NCBI RefSeq assembly: GCF_001889065.1
Contig: NZ_LWHB01000130.1
Location: 1 to 21,712 of the forward strand
DNA length: 21,712 bases
Direction of reading: 5' to 3'
Source of the DNA: Suttonella ornithocola
GTDB taxonomy: Bacteria; Pseudomonadota; Gammaproteobacteria; Cardiobacteriales; Cardiobacteriaceae
The notes under the pieces were generated by a model, which saw only the letters and a list, made by a program, of their open reading frames with translations, was not told the DNA's origin and ran no database searches. Shown here one piece after another: positions 6,322 to 13,710 of this stretch (position 1 is the stretch's first letter; every line of letters begins with the position of its first letter). The translations under genes were made by a program, and so were the position numbers.

Positions 6322-6849
6322 TTATAAACTTGCAAACTGTGGCAATACTTGCGCTAACCAAGTTTCAATACGTTCTGCTGTCTTTTCAGGCTGAGAGTCT
6401 TCATCAAGCGCCAATCCTAAAAATTGACCATTTTTTAGTGCTTTTGAGGAAGTAAACTCATATCCATCAATTGGCCATTGTCCAATGAAAGTCGCACCTT
6501 GCGCAGCAAGTTGATCGCCTAGCATACCCATTGCATCTAAGTAATATTCAGGATAACCAACTTGGTCGCCTAGACCAAACATTGCAATTGTGATTCCATT
6601 TAAATCAGCATTGACAATTTGATCAACCACCATTTCCCAATCATCTTGATATTCACCGTAGTTCCATGTAGGCATTCCTAAAATAATTTTCTTATAAAGA
6701 AACATATCATTAGGATCATCAAGATCAATAATATTGATAGGAGTTAAAGTAATTCCATGTTGCTCTTTAGCTATCTTTTCCATTTGAAATGCAACATCTT
6801 CGGTCATTCCTGTGGTGCTGCCATAAAAAAAACCAATTTCTTCACTCAT
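6322..6849 (-). CDS. Long-chain flavodoxin (FldB-like)
   Basis: This 175-residue FMN-binding electron carrier works in the cytoplasm. The phosphate-binding loop is YGSTTGMTEDVA (residues 9-20), the first flavin loop MPTWNYGEYQDDW, and the second GLGDQVGYPEYYLDAMG. Together these are close to E. coli FldB (YGSSTCYTE, PTWDFGEIQEDW, GLGDQLGYGEWFLDA) and of the same length. The loop residue Met14 stands where short and FldA types have Asn. Flavodoxins donate electrons to radical-SAM enzymes and reductases; the partner here is unknown. I chose ATG 6849, since AAGGA lies 7 bases before it; a GTG directly upstream at 6852 is too close. It starts 14 bases after the folD stop, so it is the last gene of the argC-folD run. 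Confidence 0.9.
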   Translation of the reverse strand: MSEEIGFFYGSTTGMTEDVAFQMEKIAKEQHGITLTPINIIDLDDPNDMFLYKKIILGMPTWNYGEYQDDWEMVVDQIVNADLNGITIAMFGLGDQVGYPEYYLDAMGMLGDQLAAQGATFIGQWPIDGYEFTSSKALKNGQFLGLALDEDSQPEKTAERIETWLAQVLPQFASL

Positions 6850-6863
6850 CACTTTTTCCTTAA

Positions 6864-7745
6864 CTATTCATTATTTGTATTTTCTTGCCAACGCATTAAA
6901 TCTAAGGTATTGCGTAATAAACAAGCAATTGTCATAGGACCAATGCCCCCGGGAACAGGCGTAATAGCACTCGCCTTATCTTTGACTGCTTCAAAATCAA
7001 CATCTCCTACCAATCGAGATTTATCTCCATCAGTTATGCGATTGATTCCTACGTCTAATACTATTGCTCCCGGTTTTATCCAATCAGATTTCACCAAATG
7101 TGCTCGACCTGTAGCAACAATTAAAATATCAGCCTGTCTGGCTACTTCTGGCAAATTAGGCGTTTTTGAATTACAAATCGTTACTGTTGCACGCATTTTC
7201 ATTAAGAGTGCTCCCATAGGCTTTCCAACAATATTAGAAGCCCCAATAACAACAGCAATTTTACCTTCTAAATTACTACCTACATATTCTTTCAAAATTA
7301 AAGAACATCCTAACGGCGTGCAAGGAATAGGAAATTTGTCCTCACCTAACCACAATTTTCCAACATTTAGAGGATGAAAACCATCAACATCTTTTTCTGG
7401 AGAGATAGCGTTAATAACGATATCTTTATCAAGATGAGTAGGTAGAGGTAATTGAACTAAAATTCCATGGATATCCGATCGGTCATTTAATTGGTCAATT
7501 AGACTTAATAATTCCGCTTGTGAAATATTTGAATCTAAACGAATGGTTTCGCTAAGGAAGCCTGCTGCCTCTGCTTGGATTCCTTTATTTTTTACATATA
7601 CTTCACTAGCAGGGTCGTTACCTACCAAAATAACTGCCAATCCTGGACGTTTACCTGTTTTGTTAAAAATATCTTTTACTTCTGAGGCTACTGCTTCACG
7701 AATATGTGCTGCGAACGCTTTACCATCAATAATTTTTGCACTCAT
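6864..7745 (-). CDS. folD: Methylene-THF dehydrogenase/cyclohydrolase FolD
   Basis: This 293-residue bifunctional cytoplasmic enzyme interconverts 5,10-methylene-, 5,10-methenyl- and 10-formyl-tetrahydrofolate with NADP. The catalytic residues are in their usual places: Tyr50 and Lys54 in SEVYVKNK, the HGILVQLPLP block at about 93-102, and Asp121 in EKDVDGFHP. The nucleotide-binding signature GASNIVGKPM lies near residue 168, and the C-terminal TPVPGGIGPMT block is complete. Length is normal (E. coli 288). AAGGAAATTAC directly precedes the ATG; the argC stop is 9 bases upstream. One-carbon metabolism links loosely to the neighbouring arginine and flavodoxin genes, so grouping may be by convenience of transcription. 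Confidence 0.97.
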   Translation of the reverse strand: MSAKIIDGKAFAAHIREAVASEVKDIFNKTGKRPGLAVILVGNDPASEVYVKNKGIQAEAAGFLSETIRLDSNISQAELLSLIDQLNDRSDIHGILVQLPLPTHLDKDIVINAISPEKDVDGFHPLNVGKLWLGEDKFPIPCTPLGCSLILKEYVGSNLEGKIAVVIGASNIVGKPMGALLMKMRATVTICNSKTPNLPEVARQADILIVATGRAHLVKSDWIKPGAIVLDVGINRITDGDKSRLVGDVDFEAVKDKASAITPVPGGIGPMTIACLLRNTLDLMRWQENTNNE

Positions 7746-7754
7746 GTAATTTCC

Positions 7755-8783
7755 TTAAGGCATTAAAGCAATTTGGGTTAATCCGGCAGTTTCTGGAATA
7801 CCTAGCATTAAATTCATGCATTGAATAGCTTGACCAGCTGCACCTTTAACCAAGTTATCCTCAACAACGGTAATAATAGCCATTGATTTATCTTTTGGCT
7901 GATGAACACCGATTCTTATCATATTTGTTCCTTTTACAGAACGGGTATCAGGATGAGCGCCTTTTTCCATAACATCTATAAAAGGCTCATCAGCATAAGT
8001 TTCTATAAAATAAGGATAAATATCCTTATTAGTTTTCAGTGGTGCGTATAAAGTTGCTTCAATTCCTCGAATCATTGGAACAAGATGTGGCACAAATGTT
8101 AATGATACAGAGGTATTTACTAAGTATGATAACTCTTGCTCTATTTCTGGTGTATGCCGATGCCCACTGGCTGAATAAGCTTTAAAACTTTCTCCCATTT
8201 CTGCAAATAAGTTATCAATTTTTGCCCCTCTACCTGCGCCAGAAACACCAGATTTACTATCAGCAATTAAAGATGTTGTTATTAAATTATTCTCTAATAA
8301 AGGTTTAAAACCTATTTGAATGGCAGTCGCATGACAACCGGGATTAGCAACCAAACGCGCTTTTTTAATCTCTTCTCGATGAATTTCTGGTAACCCATAA
8401 ACTGCCTCAGCTAATAATTTAGGAGCGCTATGAGTTAAACCATACCATTGTTGAAAAGTGTTTATATTTTTTAAGCGAAAATCTGCAGAAAGGTCAATAA
8501 CCTTTATTCCTTTATCTAAAAAGGCGGCAACACTTTTCATAGCTACACCATGCGGTGTTGCAAAGAAAATCACATCGCAGTCAAATAAACTTTCATCATC
8601 AGGTGAAACAAAAGGAACATTTAAATATCCACGTAAATGTGGAAAGATACTAGAAACTGTATTGCCGACATCACTGCGGGCAGCTACCGCAGAAATTTGT
8701 ACTGCTGGATGCGCCAATAAAATTCTAAGAAGCTCTGACCCTGTATATCCTGTTGCACCAATAATCCCTATTTTTTTAGTCAT
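7755..8783 (-). CDS. argC: N-acetyl-gamma-glutamyl-phosphate reductase ArgC
   Basis: This 342-residue cytoplasmic enzyme carries out the third step of arginine synthesis: NADPH-dependent reduction of N-acetylglutamyl phosphate to the semialdehyde. It shows the dinucleotide motif GIIGATGYTG at 6-15, the active-site Cys150 in VANPGCHATA, and the SGVSGAGRG and HRHTPEIEQEL blocks. Length fits the long (type 1) form. The ATG overlaps the stop of the HIT gene by 8 bases (GATGACTAA), so translation may be coupled. No other arg gene is in the window. It is followed after 9 bases by folD. Confidence 0.97.
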   Translation of the reverse strand: MTKKIGIIGATGYTGSELLRILLAHPAVQISAVAARSDVGNTVSSIFPHLRGYLNVPFVSPDDESLFDCDVIFFATPHGVAMKSVAAFLDKGIKVIDLSADFRLKNINTFQQWYGLTHSAPKLLAEAVYGLPEIHREEIKKARLVANPGCHATAIQIGFKPLLENNLITTSLIADSKSGVSGAGRGAKIDNLFAEMGESFKAYSASGHRHTPEIEQELSYLVNTSVSLTFVPHLVPMIRGIEATLYAPLKTNKDIYPYFIETYADEPFIDVMEKGAHPDTRSVKGTNMIRIGVHQPKDKSMAIITVVEDNLVKGAAGQAIQCMNLMLGIPETAGLTQIALMP

Positions 8784-9196
8784 CTACTAATGCCTTTGAT
8801 AATGCTTTTGCTTGCTCTTTTAATATTTCTAAATCAACTGCTTTATCAGCATGTTTAGATTCAACTTGATTTTGATAAACAGGTAATAAATGCATGTGGT
8901 AATAGAAGACCGTTTGACCAGCTACTTCTCCATTAAATTGCATCACCTTAAGACCATCAGGTTGGAAAACTTTTTTTTTGCGCACAAGCTAATCTACGAC
9001 TAAATTGAATGATTTTTGCCAAAACTTCATCATTCATATCGAATAAATTTTCAGCAGCGTAATACTTGGGAATAATTAGCGCATGCCCTTTTGCTTGAGG
9101 AAAAGCATCCATAAACGCATAAATATTGTCGTCTTCATAAATTTTAGCACTAGGAATGCTTCCACTTAGAATTTTATGAAAAACTGTCTCTTTCAT
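8776..9196 (-). pseudogene. HIT-family hydrolase, frameshifted at an A9 tract
   Basis: The N-terminal half (MKETVFHKILSGSIPSAKIY ... IQFSRRLACAQKK) and the C-terminal half (VFQPDGLKVMQFNGEVAGQT ... YYHMHLLPVY) together form one histidine-triad nucleotide-binding protein of about 139 residues. They are in different frames. The break is a run of nine A in the coding strand (T9 at about 8971-8979); with eight A the frame continues as AQKKVFQPDG. HIT proteins hydrolyse or transfer nucleoside monophosphates. The triad HxHxH reads Y-Y-H-M-H here, so the first His is a Tyr. GGAG at about 9203-9206 is best placed for ATG 9196; ATG 9208 overlaps it. The gene may be broken, a homopolymer sequencing slip, or made by slippage. 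It heads the run to argC, whose start overlaps its stop. Confidence 0.8.
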
Positions 9197-9250
9197 CATG
9201 CACTCCATAAAAATAACTTAGCTATTTTAACAGCTTCAAATAGAAAATAG

Positions 9251-9269
9251 CACTCATTCACTATGAGTG
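9251..9269. promoter_or_regulatory. Hairpin/operator-like dyad upstream of the HIT-argC run
   Basis: CACTCAT and ATGAGTG (7 bp) flank a 5-base centre, 55-73 bases before the HIT start. It is a symmetric site in the probable control region. It may be a repressor site; nothing identifies the regulator, and I cannot match it to an ArgR box. Confidence 0.35.
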
Positions 9270-9285
9270 AAAAATACAAATAAAC

Positions 9286-9312
9286 TTAAAAGCCGCTATT
9301 CGCAGCTTTTAA
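9286..9312 (-). terminator. Terminator after the amino-acid binding protein gene
   Basis: On the minus strand TTAAAAGCTGC-GAATA-GCGGCTTTTAA forms a stem with one G-U pair, followed by a T-rich tail (GTTTATTTG). On the plus strand the same site has a C-A mismatch, so it fits the minus-strand gene ending at 9338 and separates it from the HIT-argC-folD-flavodoxin run. Confidence 0.75.
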
Positions 9313-9337
9313 ATTTTCATTAGATTAAGAATCATTA

Positions 9338-10348
9338 TTAACGTAATGGTGGTGCATACATAATACCACCATCATTCCATAAACGGTTTAATCCACGCTC
9401 AATTTGTAACTCAGAGTCTTTACCTAAGTTTTTAGCAAAAATTTCTCCATAATTGCCAACCTTACGGACAATGCGAGCACAAAAATCACTACCAACGCCT
9501 AGTTTTTCTGAACCATTCGCTTCTAATCCTAAAAGGCGACGAACATCTGGATTATCGCTTTTCATTTTCTCATCAATATTCTTAGAGCTAACTCCGAGTT
9601 CTTCGGCATCTACCATACAAAAATGCGTCCAACGTGCTAAGTCTTCGAAAGCTGAGTCACCCTGACGAACCAATGGCGCTAAAGGCTCTTTGGAAATGAC
9701 TTCAGGTAAAATAATATTATCATCTGGATTTTTTAATAATTTACGTTGAACATATAGTCCTGATACATCAGAAGAATATGCATCGCAGCGTCCATTATCA
9801 TAGGCAGTTTTAACTTCTTCTGATTTTTCAAAAATAACAGGCTTATATGTCATGCCATGTGCTTTGAAATAATCATTCATATTTACTTCTGTAGATGTAC
9901 CGGTATTGGTACAAATAGAAGCGCCATCAAGTTCTTTAAGGCTTGTAATTCCTAAAGACTTCTTCACCATAAAGCCTTGACCATCATAATAGTTAGTTGC
10001 CACAAAATTAAATGCTAAATCAGCATCTCGAGATAATGTCCACGTTGTGACTCTTGCTAAAACATCTATTTCACTTGACTGTAAAACAGTAAAACGCTCT
10101 TTCGAAGAGGTTGGACGAAAAGCAACCTTATTAGGATCATCAAAAATTGCTGTTGCAATTGCACGACAATAGTCAACATCTAATCCTGTCCAATGACCTT
10201 TATCATCAGCAACTGAAAAACCTGCCAAAGCTTGCGTAACACCACAACGCAATTCGCCTCTTTTTTTTACCTCTGATAAAGTATCTGCTTGAGCAGCGAC
10301 ACTTGCTAAAGCTAATGTGCATACACTTAATGATAAAAACTTCTTCAT
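9338..10348 (-). CDS. AapJ-type amino-acid ABC substrate-binding protein
   Basis: This 336-residue periplasmic binding protein has a signal peptide MKKFLSLSVCTLALASVAAQA, probably cut before Asp22. The mature start SEVKKRGELRCGVTQALAGF and the following GLDVDYCRAIATAIFDD are typical of the general L-amino-acid binding protein family (AapJ/YhdW, Pfam SBP_bac_3). The C-terminal VGNYGEIFAKNLG and ERGLNRLWNDGGIMYAPPLR are also characteristic. The family normally works with membrane and ATPase subunits AapQMP; none of these genes is in the window, so the protein is an orphan here and may share a permease encoded elsewhere. GGAGG lies 5 bases before the ATG. A terminator follows the stop. The exact amino-acid range cannot be told. 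Confidence 0.92.
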   Translation of the reverse strand: MKKFLSLSVCTLALASVAAQADTLSEVKKRGELRCGVTQALAGFSVADDKGHWTGLDVDYCRAIATAIFDDPNKVAFRPTSSKERFTVLQSSEIDVLARVTTWTLSRDADLAFNFVATNYYDGQGFMVKKSLGITSLKELDGASICTNTGTSTEVNMNDYFKAHGMTYKPVIFEKSEEVKTAYDNGRCDAYSSDVSGLYVQRKLLKNPDDNIILPEVISKEPLAPLVRQGDSAFEDLARWTHFCMVDAEELGVSSKNIDEKMKSDNPDVRRLLGLEANGSEKLGVGSDFCARIVRKVGNYGEIFAKNLGKDSELQIERGLNRLWNDGGIMYAPPLR

Positions 10349-10386
10349 TCATACCTCCAGTACATTAAGGCTTCATTCTGCCATAA

Positions 10387-10392
10387 ATTATA
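10387..10392 (-). promoter_or_regulatory. Possible -10 box for the amino-acid binding protein gene
   Basis: TATAAT on the minus strand lies about 40 bases before the ATG. No good -35 is visible at the normal spacing, so the promoter call rests on this box alone. Confidence 0.35.
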
Positions 10393-10519
10393 AAGTCAAT
10401 TTCATAAAAAGAATTTATCACAAAACTGAGTTGTTTAAAATTGATATTTCTATTTAATTTTCAATAAAAATAAACACAGCTCCACAAAAATAATCGTTAA
10501 AGATTGCTTTATATAGATA

Positions 10520-10558
10520 AAATGATAATATACATCAATTTAATGACTTTTATCATTT
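10520..10558. promoter_or_regulatory. Inverted repeat upstream of the DeoR-family gene
   Basis: AAATGATAA (10520-10528) and TTATCATTT (10550-10558) form a perfect 9-bp dyad with centres 30 bases apart, about three helical turns. It ends 29 bases before the regulator's ATG. It could be an autoregulatory operator pair; this is inference from symmetry and position only. Confidence 0.4.
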
Positions 10559-10587
10559 GGGTATTTTAGTCAAAGGAAGGATTAAGT

Positions 10588-11379
10588 ATGAAAGCAGAAA
10601 CTACCGTTGACCGACGCGCACAAATTCGTCAATTATTAGAAACAAATAATGTTGTCAGCTCTCAGCAGCTAGCTGACCGTTTTCAGGTTTCTTTGATGAC
10701 GATTTATCGGGATTTAGATAACTTACAAGAACAAGGCATTGCCAAACGACAGCACGGTGGAGCCATTCTTGCAAATCGATTTGTCTCTGCTCGGCTTAGA
10801 GGGAAGCGTGCAAACGAAAATTTAGATGCTAAACGTGCAATTGGTCGTTATGCTGCCCGTCATTTGGTCAATCCAGATGATGACGCAATTATTATTTCAG
10901 CAGGTTCGACTACCCTAGAATTTGTCCGACAATTACCAGATGTACCGATTAACGTTATGGCGAATAGCTTAGAAGCCTTATCAATTCTTGGAACACATAC
11001 TCATACCAATTTGTATGCACTTGGCGGAGAATTACGTAAAGACGTTATGGCATTTGGTGGAGCAATGACACACGAAAATCTTAAACAATGTCATTTTGCC
11101 AAGGCTTTTATCGGCGTAGATGGTATTGATATGGAATCTGGCTTTACTAGCACGAATGAACAAACAGCAAGAATTTCCAGACTAATGGGCGAACATGCTG
11201 AGCAAGTCTATATTTTGACAGACTCTAGTAAGTTTGATCAGAAATCTTTTAGAACGATTTTTCAGTTTGATGCAGTTGATGCAATTATTACTAATTCAGG
11301 CGTTCCAGATCGTTATAAAGACTTTCTAAAAGAGCATAATGTCGCTTTAATTGAAGTGGATAAAGCCTCAGAAGAATAA
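10588..11379 (+). CDS. DeoR/GlpR-family transcriptional regulator
   Basis: This 263-residue DNA-binding repressor has the DeoR winged helix-turn-helix at about residues 8-62: RRAQIRQLLETNNVVSSQQL, then FQVSLMTIYRDLDNLQEQGI and the KRQHGGA wing. The C-terminal sugar-phosphate sensing domain shows SAGSTTLEFVRQL, ALGGELRK and FIGVDGID...GFTSTNEQTA, which are standard for the family. GGAAGG lies 7-8 bases before the ATG. It precedes ptsH-ptsI in the same direction with a 198-base gap and no terminator, so it probably responds to a phosphorylated sugar and controls PTS or carbohydrate genes. It runs divergently from the amino-acid binding protein gene. The precise effector is unknown. Confidence 0.9.
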   Translation: MKAETTVDRRAQIRQLLETNNVVSSQQLADRFQVSLMTIYRDLDNLQEQGIAKRQHGGAILANRFVSARLRGKRANENLDAKRAIGRYAARHLVNPDDDAIIISAGSTTLEFVRQLPDVPINVMANSLEALSILGTHTHTNLYALGGELRKDVMAFGGAMTHENLKQCHFAKAFIGVDGIDMESGFTSTNEQTARISRLMGEHAEQVYILTDSSKFDQKSFRTIFQFDAVDAIITNSGVPDRYKDFLKEHNVALIEVDKASEE

Positions 11380-11464
11380 AAACCAACTCTCAAAAGAATA
11401 TTACCGTTAATTCAATACGCCTAAAAAATGATGAATTCCTGTAAAACACGCGTAAAAATTGTGA

Positions 11465-11470
11465 TAATAT
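11465..11470 (+). promoter_or_regulatory. Probable extended -10 box for ptsH
   Basis: TGATAATAT gives TAATAT preceded by TG one base upstream, an extended -10. No clear -35 is seen. Transcription would start near 11477, just before the leader hairpin. Confidence 0.45.
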
Positions 11471-11482
11471 CATTTTGAGGAC

Positions 11483-11536
11483 ACTTATAGAGAGGTTTGC
11501 TTAGTGAGATTAAAAATAAGCCTACCTTTTATAAGT
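11483..11536 (+). other. Long imperfect hairpin in the ptsH leader
   Basis: The left arm begins ACTTATAGAGAGG and ends GCTTA (11483-11503). The right arm is TAAGCCTACCTTTTATAAGT (11517-11536). They pair with a few mismatches around a 13-base loop. The hairpin lies between the probable -10 and the ptsH ribosome site, 41 bases before the ATG. It is not followed by a T-run, so it is more likely a stability or regulatory structure than a terminator. I recognise no known riboswitch. Confidence 0.45.
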
Positions 11537-11577
11537 AAATTAAACTTTTCCCAGCAAATTAAATTAGTGAGGAATTT

Positions 11578-11838
11578 ATGAAAGAACAACAAGTAACACT
11601 TAGCAACCCAGCTGGTTTGCATGCTCGCCCAGGTAAAGAGCTTGTACAATTGGCAAAAGGTTACGAATGCGATGTCATGCTTATCAAAGATGGAAATCGC
11701 TACAATGCCAAATCACTAATGAAACTTCTACAAGCTGGACTAAGCCAAGGTGATAGCTTAACTGTTGAAACCAATGGTTCTGATGAAGAACAAGCCTTAA
11801 CTGCAATTATTGATTATATTAACAATCTTGAAGAATAA
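11578..11838 (+). CDS. ptsH: Phosphocarrier protein HPr
   Basis: This 86-residue cytoplasmic phosphocarrier takes phosphate from enzyme I on His15 (NPAGLHARPGKELVQ) and passes it to sugar-specific EIIA proteins. Ser46 is present in the order AKSLMKLL, the site used by HPr kinase where that enzyme exists; no hprK is in the window. GAGGA lies 6 bases before the ATG. ptsI follows after one base, so the two are co-translated. No crr follows, unlike in the enterobacterial ptsH-ptsI-crr operon. Confidence 0.96.
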   Translation: MKEQQVTLSNPAGLHARPGKELVQLAKGYECDVMLIKDGNRYNAKSLMKLLQAGLSQGDSLTVETNGSDEEQALTAIIDYINNLEE

Positions 11839-11839
11839 T

Positions 11840-13558
11840 ATGCGCAATACATTTAAGGGACTTGCCGCTTCTCCAGGCGTTGCCATTGGCAACGCCTGGT
11901 TATTTATCCCGCAAACTCCAGCGGTAAATCAGAAAACTATCAGTGAACAAGAAGTAGAAACAGAGATTAATGCTTTTCGTTCAGCTCAAGACAAAGTAGA
12001 AAAACACCTACAGTCACTTTATGACAGTGTTCTTGAAAAGCAAGGTAAAGAAGAAGCTGAAATCTTTGCTAGCCATATTGAATTATTGCGTGATGAAGAG
12101 TTTGAGCAAGATACTATTTCTCTAATTCAAGATGAACACTATAGCGCAACACGAGCGGTTAAAGAATATCTTGACCAAGTGGCAGCAAATATGCGCGCAT
12201 TAGATGACGACTATTTAAAAGAGCGCGCTGCTGAGTTTGAAGATTTACAAAATAATCTCTTATTAGCACTAAATGACCTACCTTTTGCATCATTAGGTAA
12301 TGCACCTGAAAATTGCATTATTTTTGCAGAAGATCTAAGTCCTTCCGAAACTGCTCAACTTAATCCAGAAAATGTAAAAGGATTTGTATTAGCAGGCGGC
12401 GGACTAACTAGCCATGTAGCTATTCTTGCCAGAAATATTGGCTTGCCTGCCATCATGGGTATCCATGATATTTTATCCCATGTCAATAATGGGGGAAGTG
12501 TGGCAATGGATGGTCAAAGTGGAGAGTTAATTCTTAATGCTGATCAAAATGCTATAGATTATTTTAAGACTAAGCAAGAAGAGCAAGCTCGCCTAAATGA
12601 AGAGTACGCTAAACTTTATGATCAAACAGCAACAACTACAGATGGTGTCACAATCAAGCTTTTTTCTAATATTGGTTCTCCAAAAGATCTACATTTAGTT
12701 GAAGAAAATGGCAGTGAAGGTATTGGACTCTTCCGAAGTGAATTTCTATTTATGTCTGCTAGTAGTGCGCCAAGTGAAGAAACACAATATCAAGCTTATA
12801 AAAAAGCCGTTGAGCACTTAGGTGATAAACCCGTTATCTTACGATTAGCGGATATTGGTGGAGATAAGCCATTAGATTATCTAAATTTCCCGAAAGAAGA
12901 AAATCCTTTCTTAGGTTGGAGAGGAGTACGTATTTATGATGAAATGCGTCATGTATTTGATGCGCAAATTCGTGCTGCCTTAAGAGCGGGAGTCCATGGA
13001 AACCTTTGGGTTATGGTTCCTATGGTTAGTAATGTTTGTGAGTTAGAATTTGTTAAGACTGAAATATCAAAACAAGTTTCTGCTTTACAGAAAGAAGGTA
13101 TTCCTTGTGCTAAAAATCTTAAAGTTGGCATTATGATTGAAACGCCAGCAGCAGCATTAATTGCACCACAACTTGCTAAAGTAGCCGACTTCTTTAGTAT
13201 AGGAACCAATGATTTAACGCAATATACTATTGCTGCAGATCGAGGAAATACCAAAATTAGTAACCTTTATGACAGTTTACACCCTGCTGTCTTACGTTTG
13301 ATGAAAATGGCAGCTGATGCCGCTCATGATGCCAATATTGATATTGGTGTTTGTGGTGAAATGGCAGGACAATTAGAAGCAATTCCGTTCTTGGTTGGAA
13401 TGGGATTTGATGAGTTGTCCATTTCTGGCAAAGGTGTTCCTGCTGTTAAATATAGAATTCGTCATCTAAGTGCGGCTGATTGTAAAGCGCTATTAGAAAA
13501 AGCGATTACATTAAATAGCGGGGAAGAAGTGAGAGAATTACTCGCTCAAACTAAATAA
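11840..13558 (+). CDS. ptsI: PEP-protein phosphotransferase, enzyme I
   Basis: This 572-residue cytoplasmic enzyme autophosphorylates from phosphoenolpyruvate and passes phosphate to HPr. The phosphohistidine is His192 in GGGLTSHVAILARN. The PEP-binding barrel has GIGLFRSEFLF, LGWRGVR and the FFSIGTNDLTQYTIAADRGN signature; the catalytic Cys appears in VCGEMAG. Length matches E. coli EI (575). I chose ATG 11840, one base after the ptsH stop; it yields MRNTFKGLAASPGVAIG, the normal EI start. A longer reading from 11810 would run inside ptsH. Only a weak purine run precedes it, which fits translational coupling. A repeat and a terminator follow. Confidence 0.97.
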   Translation: MRNTFKGLAASPGVAIGNAWLFIPQTPAVNQKTISEQEVETEINAFRSAQDKVEKHLQSLYDSVLEKQGKEEAEIFASHIELLRDEEFEQDTISLIQDEHYSATRAVKEYLDQVAANMRALDDDYLKERAAEFEDLQNNLLLALNDLPFASLGNAPENCIIFAEDLSPSETAQLNPENVKGFVLAGGGLTSHVAILARNIGLPAIMGIHDILSHVNNGGSVAMDGQSGELILNADQNAIDYFKTKQEEQARLNEEYAKLYDQTATTTDGVTIKLFSNIGSPKDLHLVEENGSEGIGLFRSEFLFMSASSAPSEETQYQAYKKAVEHLGDKPVILRLADIGGDKPLDYLNFPKEENPFLGWRGVRIYDEMRHVFDAQIRAALRAGVHGNLWVMVPMVSNVCELEFVKTEISKQVSALQKEGIPCAKNLKVGIMIETPAAALIAPQLAKVADFFSIGTNDLTQYTIAADRGNTKISNLYDSLHPAVLRLMKMAADAAHDANIDIGVCGEMAGQLEAIPFLVGMGFDELSISGKGVPAVKYRIRHLSAADCKALLEKAITLNSGEEVRELLAQTK

Positions 13559-13564
13559 AATTGA

Positions 13565-13673
13565 TATAGCTGAATGGATTTAGCTTGCATACAAACTGAC
13601 AAACCACAGACAGTTAATCTCAGTACGCAAAACGATCATAACGCTGTATGCGAGTTAAAGACATTTAGCTATA
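13565..13673 (+). repeat. TATAGC-ended MITE-like element D behind ptsI
   Basis: A 109-bp non-coding element has imperfect inverted ends of about 28 bp: TATAGCTGAATGG then ATTTAGCTTGCATAC on the left, and GTATGCGAGTTAAAG then ACATTTAGCTATA on the right. The outer TATAGC and inner GCATAC are shared with the A copies, but the interior is different and richer in C and G. It lies 7 bases after the ptsI stop and ends 2 bases before the terminator stem. I take it as a second subfamily moved by the same kind of transposase. Confidence 0.7.
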
Positions 13674-13674
13674 T

Positions 13675-13710
13675 ACGGCTTTAATGAATTATTTTATTAA
13701 AGCCGTTTTT
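13675..13710 (+). terminator. Rho-independent terminator of ptsI
   Basis: An 11-bp perfect stem ACGGCTTTAAT / ATTAAAGCCGT has a 10-base loop and a T-rich tail (TTTTATTTA). The tail overlaps the stop codon of the convergent truC gene at 13709. In the other direction no T-run follows, so its action on the truC side is doubtful. Confidence 0.88.

Noticed and set aside
6757..7377. 206-codon plus-strand open frame opposite folD and the flavodoxin
   Set aside because: It is antisense to two clear genes and shows no family features; strong codon bias of folD explains it.
11483..11536. Known riboswitch or attenuator in the ptsH leader
   Set aside because: No conserved core of a known class is visible and no T-run follows the hairpin.
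12949..13254. 101-codon minus-strand frame inside ptsI
   Set aside because: It lies fully antisense to conserved enzyme I sequence and has no ribosome site or family signature.
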